The notes beneath the pieces were generated by a model. That model did not search any database and was not told where the DNA came from. It was given only the letters and a program-made list of their open reading frames with translations. The translations under genes and the position numbers were made by a program. This document shows, in pieces, positions 60,726-64,000 of a stretch of DNA of 64,000 bases. The stretch is from positions 1-64,000 of the forward strand of contig CAZMBE010000003.1 in the NCBI GenBank assembly GCA_964564625.1. The letters run 5' to 3'. The number at the start of each line of letters is the position of its first letter. Within the stretch, counting starts at the first letter, position 1. This DNA is from UBA2185 sp964564625. GTDB taxonomy: Bacteria; Desulfobacterota; Syntrophia; Syntrophales; UBA2185.

Positions 60726-61519
60726 CCGGAAGAATAGAAAAGAAATTCGCCGATCTAAGGCAAAAAAAAGAGAAAGCGATGGTAGTATATCTTACGGCAG
60801 GAGACCCCGATCTGGAAACAACCCGCCGTCTTATCATGAGTCTTGATAAGGCAGGTGTTGACATTCTGGAAATCGGCGTTCCCTTTTCAGATCCTACCGC
60901 AGATGGACCGATAATTCAAGCGGCCTCACAGAGGGCACTGCAGAGAGGTGTAACACTTTCTATGATACTCGATATGATTGAGTCTTTGCGATATGCCAGT
61001 GATATTCCCATTGTCCTGTTTGGATACTACAACCCCATATTTTCTTACGGGAATGAACGATTTGCGTTAAAGGCGGTAAAAGCCGGCGTTGATGGAGTTC
61101 TCATCGTGGATCTCCCGCCGGAAGAATCTCGTGAACTCAGACAGTACACAGACCATGCAGGCATTGATTTCATTTCCCTTATTGCACCCACAACAAACGA
61201 CGAACGCGTAAGGACTATTTCAAATAACGCGACAGGCTTTCTCTACTATATTTCCATCACCGGAGTGACTGGAACGTCAAAGCCCGTTATTGAAAATATA
61301 CGAAAAGACGTGTATCGCATTCAAAGGATAACCACCCTGCCGCTTGTCGTCGGCTTTGGTATTTCTGAACCCCGGCAAGCCGGAGAGATTGCTTCTCTTG
61401 CCGATGGTATTGTTGTGGGTAGTGCCTTTGTTCAGTTAATGGAAAAAAACAGCGGAAGTAAAGACCTTATTCGTATCGCTTCATCATTTGCAAAAGAAAT
61501 CAAAAAAGCCTTAACATAA
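60722..61519 (+). CDS. trpA: Tryptophan synthase alpha subunit
   Basis: The 265-residue TIM-barrel protein cleaves indole-3-glycerol phosphate and channels indole to TrpB. LEIGVPFSDPTADGPIIQ near 47-64 carries the catalytic Glu and Asp. YYISITGVTGTSK and GFGISEPRQA form the phosphate site. It overlaps the trpB end by four bases (ATGA), which couples translation. Confidence 0.97.
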   Translation: MTGRIEKKFADLRQKKEKAMVVYLTAGDPDLETTRRLIMSLDKAGVDILEIGVPFSDPTADGPIIQAASQRALQRGVTLSMILDMIESLRYASDIPIVLFGYYNPIFSYGNERFALKAVKAGVDGVLIVDLPPEESRELRQYTDHAGIDFISLIAPTTNDERVRTISNNATGFLYYISITGVTGTSKPVIENIRKDVYRIQRITTLPLVVGFGISEPRQAGEIASLADGIVVGSAFVQLMEKNSGSKDLIRIASSFAKEIKKALT

Positions 61520-61534
61520 ACTGGGAGATTGACC

Positions 61535-62293
61535 ATGGATGCTGGATTAAAGGAGAGATTCATCAAAAACTGGAATAAATATTTTCCCGGTGCGGATTTG
61601 CCCATTGGATTTTACTACACCGAAGTGAAATATCTTCAAGCCATGCCAAAAACTCCAAAAGGCCACAGGTGCATTCTATATGAATTAGCAAAAGTACGGA
61701 ATGGCAAAACGTTATGTTTTGACGTCTCTTCTATTGGATGTGGAGGGGGGCAGAGATATCTTGGCTTTGCCGAAATGAAGATGCCTAACTTTGATTATTT
61801 TCTTTCTTACGGTATCCCAGGAAAACTGGAAGGTGAAAGATACAAGAAGTCGCCTGAACTGGTAAGAGAACATATGAAACACCAGACGCCTTTCGAAGCA
61901 CCGGCCAAATACATGGTATTCAAGAGATGGGATAATATGGATTATACTGATGAACCTATCGTGATTATTTTCTTTGCAACACCTGATGTTCTTTCCGGTC
62001 TCTTCACCCTCGCGAGTTTCGATGAAGTACAACCTCAGAGTGTTATTGCACCCTTCGGTGCAGGTTGTGCTACCATAGTTCATTATCCGTGTAAAGAACT
62101 ACAGTCAGGACAACCTCGTGCTATTTTGGGTATGTTCGATGTTTCTGCGCGTCCATATGTTCCTCCAGGAATGCTGACTTTTGCCATCCCATGGCCCAAA
62201 TTCATCCGTATGGTAAATAACATGGAGGAGAGCTTTCTCATTACGAAGTCCTGGAGTAAAATAAAAAATCGCATGAAACGTAAACATTCATAA
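61535..62293 (+). CDS. DUF169-family protein
   Basis: The 252-residue soluble protein resembles DUF169, known from many anaerobes and archaea without a settled function. It has an early PIGFYYTE segment and a CxxxELAK-like region. The centre carries CGGGQRYLGF, and SVIAPFGAGCATIVHYPC lies near 170-190. Conserved cysteines could bind a metal or cluster. The ATG at 61535 has GGGAGA about six bases upstream; TTG two codons earlier is less likely. It lies 15 bases after trpA and appears cotranscribed with the trp operon, with no known link to tryptophan. Confidence 0.7.
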   Translation: MDAGLKERFIKNWNKYFPGADLPIGFYYTEVKYLQAMPKTPKGHRCILYELAKVRNGKTLCFDVSSIGCGGGQRYLGFAEMKMPNFDYFLSYGIPGKLEGERYKKSPELVREHMKHQTPFEAPAKYMVFKRWDNMDYTDEPIVIIFFATPDVLSGLFTLASFDEVQPQSVIAPFGAGCATIVHYPCKELQSGQPRAILGMFDVSARPYVPPGMLTFAIPWPKFIRMVNNMEESFLITKSWSKIKNRMKRKHS

Positions 62294-62706
62294 TCAAGAA
62301 GATCCCGTATAGTGCCCTTCCCTCTTGACTGAATCCAAATACCGTGATTCCTGGTCAGTAGTCATATATGATTGCCGCACCCCATACTTTCAACAGGGTT
62401 TCCTCATATCCCTTATGAAAATTCTGTCATTCAAAATGAAGTTACGATAGTTCGGTTAAAAATTACTTTTCCGGGGGTTTTGGGGTTTTTTTTTACCAAA
62501 TCCCGAAGGGATAAGAAAAAGGTTAGATACTGAAAACACGATGCTATTACATCGCGTACATTGCGAAAAATCCTATAGTAATTGGCTTTATCGATTATAT
62601 GAGAAAGGCAGGAAATTTCGTCCCGACACTCATATCTGCCGGAAATATTGATCCTGCTTTTGAAAAGAATCACGTATTTTATTATACTATACTAGGATAG
62701 ATCCCA
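62294..62706. other. Spacer after the DUF169 gene
   Basis: These 413 bases separate the trp/DUF169 unit from convergent minus-strand genes. They include a G-rich then T-rich stretch (GGGGG...GGGG then nine T) at 62475-62496. I found no clear terminator for the plus strand, no RNA gene and no convincing coding frame; an 80-codon minus-strand frame has no supporting features. Confidence 0.5.
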
Positions 62707-62731
62707 GAAAAATCAACCACTGCGGTGATTG
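62707..62731 (-). terminator. Terminator of the Cache-domain gene
   Basis: On the minus strand, CAATCAC (62731-62725) pairs with GTGGTTG (62720-62714) including one G-U pair, around the loop CGCA. ATTTTT follows. It lies 28 bases after the stop codon of the Cache-domain gene. Confidence 0.55.
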
Positions 62732-62758
62732 CCCCCAGGGTGAATAATCGTCAACGAT

Positions 62759-63154
62759 TTATTCAATTTTGTAAATACCGCTGCAAATAATCAAATCATC
62801 AACTTTTTTACAATACACTATCTTCGGCAGCACCTCTTTTGTTACAGGGTTATACCATTTATACTCAACCCACACACTGCCGTTTTTATTTGCAATATCA
62901 ACAATATCTTTAATAAAACTCTTGCCATCATAATCCCTTATATCAATGAATTCCTCACCCACAAATTTTTCGTTGACTCCATGTGCAAGCATAGTCCCTC
63001 TTGGGTTTAACGCATAAATATACATTTCATCCTGAACAAACTGTCCATTGGGATTTGTATATTCAGCCAAAGCAATCCTTTTACCGGAAGCCCTATAAAA
63101 AGATACAGCCTTTTCCACCCAATTCTTAGCGTCTTCTTTAACTCGTTGACTCAT
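62759..63154 (-). CDS. Soluble single-Cache-domain protein
   Basis: The 131-residue protein consists almost only of a Cache-like domain. The N-terminal helix has KNWVEKAVSFYRASG, and the sensor core reads YIYALNPRGTMLAHG, GEEFIDIRDYDGKSFIKDIV and VWVEYKWYNPVTKEVLPKIVYCKKVDDLIICSGIY. This is the sCache_2 pattern normally found outside the membrane in chemoreceptors and kinases. Here there is no signal peptide or membrane helix, so a cytoplasmic ligand-binding role is likely. A strong GGAGGAGG precedes the ATG. It follows the NDK-like gene on the same strand by 47 bases. Confidence 0.75.
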   Translation of the reverse strand: MSQRVKEDAKNWVEKAVSFYRASGKRIALAEYTNPNGQFVQDEMYIYALNPRGTMLAHGVNEKFVGEEFIDIRDYDGKSFIKDIVDIANKNGSVWVEYKWYNPVTKEVLPKIVYCKKVDDLIICSGIYKIE

Positions 63155-63201
63155 AGTGCACCTCCTCCGGAAATCTCAAGCGGTAGAGCAATTATGGTAT
63201 A

Positions 63202-64000
63202 TTAATTCTTATAATGCCTGCCTTTTAACCAGTCCATTATTATCTGTTTACAGTCATCGCCGGCGTCGTCGTAAAGTCCTATTATCTTGCGCTCGTGAAT
63301 GGCTCTTTGCACGGAGTCCGACGCGTGTGCGGCGTTCTGCAAAATGTTTTGCCCGAAATCAGAGCGTATGGTACCTTCGGCTGCTTTAGTCGGGTCAGTA
63401 ACACCTAGGCGATCGCGAATTTTCCCAACAGCGCTGAGACCACGATAAAGAAGTGCAAGGGCTTGGTGTTTACCGGGCTTATTACGGTCCTCCGGCAATA
63501 CCGTCATTGGATCTATACCGGTCATATATTTAACAATTTGTGAAAACTCATATTGTGCGTTTTTTTCTGATATTACACCTGCCATTGCTTTGTATTCTTC
63601 CGCGGCTATCTGAAAACCAAAAAGACCTTCTATACCCTCCTTTATTTTATCCGCGATCAGGTCTTTATGCTTTCTCCTGAACATATCACGCATGAATCCA
63701 TAGAACTTCTCACCCTGTGCAGCGCTCATTCTGATCATACGGGCACCAACTATCCTCAATCCCGTCTTGGCAAACATATCAATCATATTTCCCGGTCTGA
63801 CAGAATGCTTGAAAAAATTATCCGGCTTTAAAATCACCATGGTTGTTTCGCCTTCGGCGCACTCCTCATATATCCCAGAATCATTGAATCCAAGTTGTGC
63901 GAAAAGCTCTAAAACGTTTTTGGCGTAATTGATATTCGTCGGCACAAGTACCGCTGGTTCGAAGTAACGTACCATACCATCTGATGTTGTGATGTAGTCG
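63202..64000 (-). CDS. Nucleoside-diphosphate-kinase-like protein, 5' end outside window
   Basis: The frame is open to the right window edge, so the start is missing; at least 265 residues are visible. The NDK features are TTMVILKPDN, the MFAKTGLRIVGARMIRMS helix and a late IRDRLGVTDPTKAAEGTIRSDFG stretch. NAAHASDSVQRAI follows, with the catalytic His in the place of NVIHGSD. Between the two halves lies an insertion of some 50-60 residues more than in the 140-residue classical enzyme, and an extra N-terminal segment precedes it. It may still phosphorylate NDPs; the His and KPD are kept, although KPDG reads KPDN. Confidence 0.75.
   Translation of the reverse strand, partial: DYITTSDGMVRYFEPAVLVPTNINYAKNVLELFAQLGFNDSGIYEECAEGETTMVILKPDNFFKHSVRPGNMIDMFAKTGLRIVGARMIRMSAAQGEKFYGFMRDMFRRKHKDLIADKIKEGIEGLFGFQIAAEEYKAMAGVISEKNAQYEFSQIVKYMTGIDPMTVLPEDRNKPGKHQALALLYRGLSAVGKIRDRLGVTDPTKAAEGTIRSDFGQNILQNAAHASDSVQRAIHERKIIGLYDDAGDDCKQIIMDWLKGRHYKN

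Noticed and set aside
62475..62496. G-rich/T-rich tract as terminator of the trp operon
   Set aside because: There is no complementary C-rich arm upstream, so no hairpin forms before the T-run; a rho-dependent end is as likely.
62431..62673. 80-codon minus-strand frame in the spacer after DUF169
   Set aside because: No ribosome site, no recognisable motif and low-complexity AT-rich sequence; likely chance.
1..64000. tRNA, rRNA, CRISPR array, insertion sequence or prophage
   Set aside because: Spacers were read for tRNA T-arm patterns, regularly spaced repeats, transposase motifs and phage genes; none were seen by eye.

Overview
The window looks like a chromosomal segment of an anaerobic deltaproteobacterium (Desulfobacterota), most likely of the Syntrophus/Smithella type. 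The basis is gene content: a membrane formate dehydrogenase end with fdhE, indolepyruvate:ferredoxin oxidoreductase (iorAB), a Re-citrate-synthase-like enzyme of the isopropylmalate synthase family, a Liv-type ABC transporter operon with two acyl-CoA ligases, a DUF362 ferredoxin protein, a PPi-type phosphofructokinase and NtrC-type regulation. Composition is moderately AT-rich and even. I see no phage, insertion sequence, CRISPR array, tRNA or rRNA. The left end cuts a formate dehydrogenase cytochrome b gene and the right end cuts a nucleoside-diphosphate-kinase-like gene.

Layout. 1-5.2 kb: formate dehydrogenase tail, fdhE, a zinc-ribbon protein, an M50 protease, a PfkB kinase and an isolated motAB stator pair. 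5.7-12.4 kb (+): dtd, a DUF1285 protein, guaB, dnaE and a UPF0280 protein. 12.4-22.4 kb (-): a DnaJ-like chaperone, then hom, a PGM-family probable homoserine kinase, a YbgC-type thioesterase, a TPR protein, iorA and iorB read as one operon, with recG upstream. 22.6-30.3 kb: purM, a FAD oxidoreductase, tail-to-tail ATP-type and PPi-type phosphofructokinases, rpmB and recJ. 30.4-38.8 kb (-): livK-livG-acyl-CoA synthetase-livH-livM-livF-PaaK-like ligase. 38.8-41.9 kb (-): a PilS/PilR-like two-component system. 42.1-50.2 kb (+): comEC, hisS, aspS and the Re-citrate-synthase-like gene. 50.2-53.2 kb (-): a UvrD helicase and the DUF362 ferredoxin. 53.4-62.3 kb (+): an HD-GYP response regulator, then trpL-trpEGDCFBA and a DUF169 gene. 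62.7-64 kb (-): a soluble Cache-domain protein and the NDK-like protein.

The most informative regulatory signal is a ribosome-mediated attenuator ahead of trpE. It has a good sigma-70 promoter, a 22-codon leader peptide with three consecutive Trp codons, and competing RNA segments ending in an intrinsic terminator. It is followed by a second perfect terminator hairpin before trpE. The Liv/acyl-CoA ligase operon has a similar arrangement: a near-consensus promoter, a 26-codon leader frame with four Phe codons, then two terminator-like hairpins. This suggests that the transporter operon is controlled by aromatic amino acid supply.

Functionally the segment joins amino acid synthesis (trp, hom, a citrate/glutamate-entry enzyme), syntrophic carbon flow (iorAB, CoA ligases, transporter, PPi-dependent glycolysis) and housekeeping genes. 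Two proteins carry Cache-type sensor domains without membrane anchors, one of them fused to the Re-citrate-synthase-like enzyme. All functions are inferred from visible motifs and family knowledge; no searches were run.
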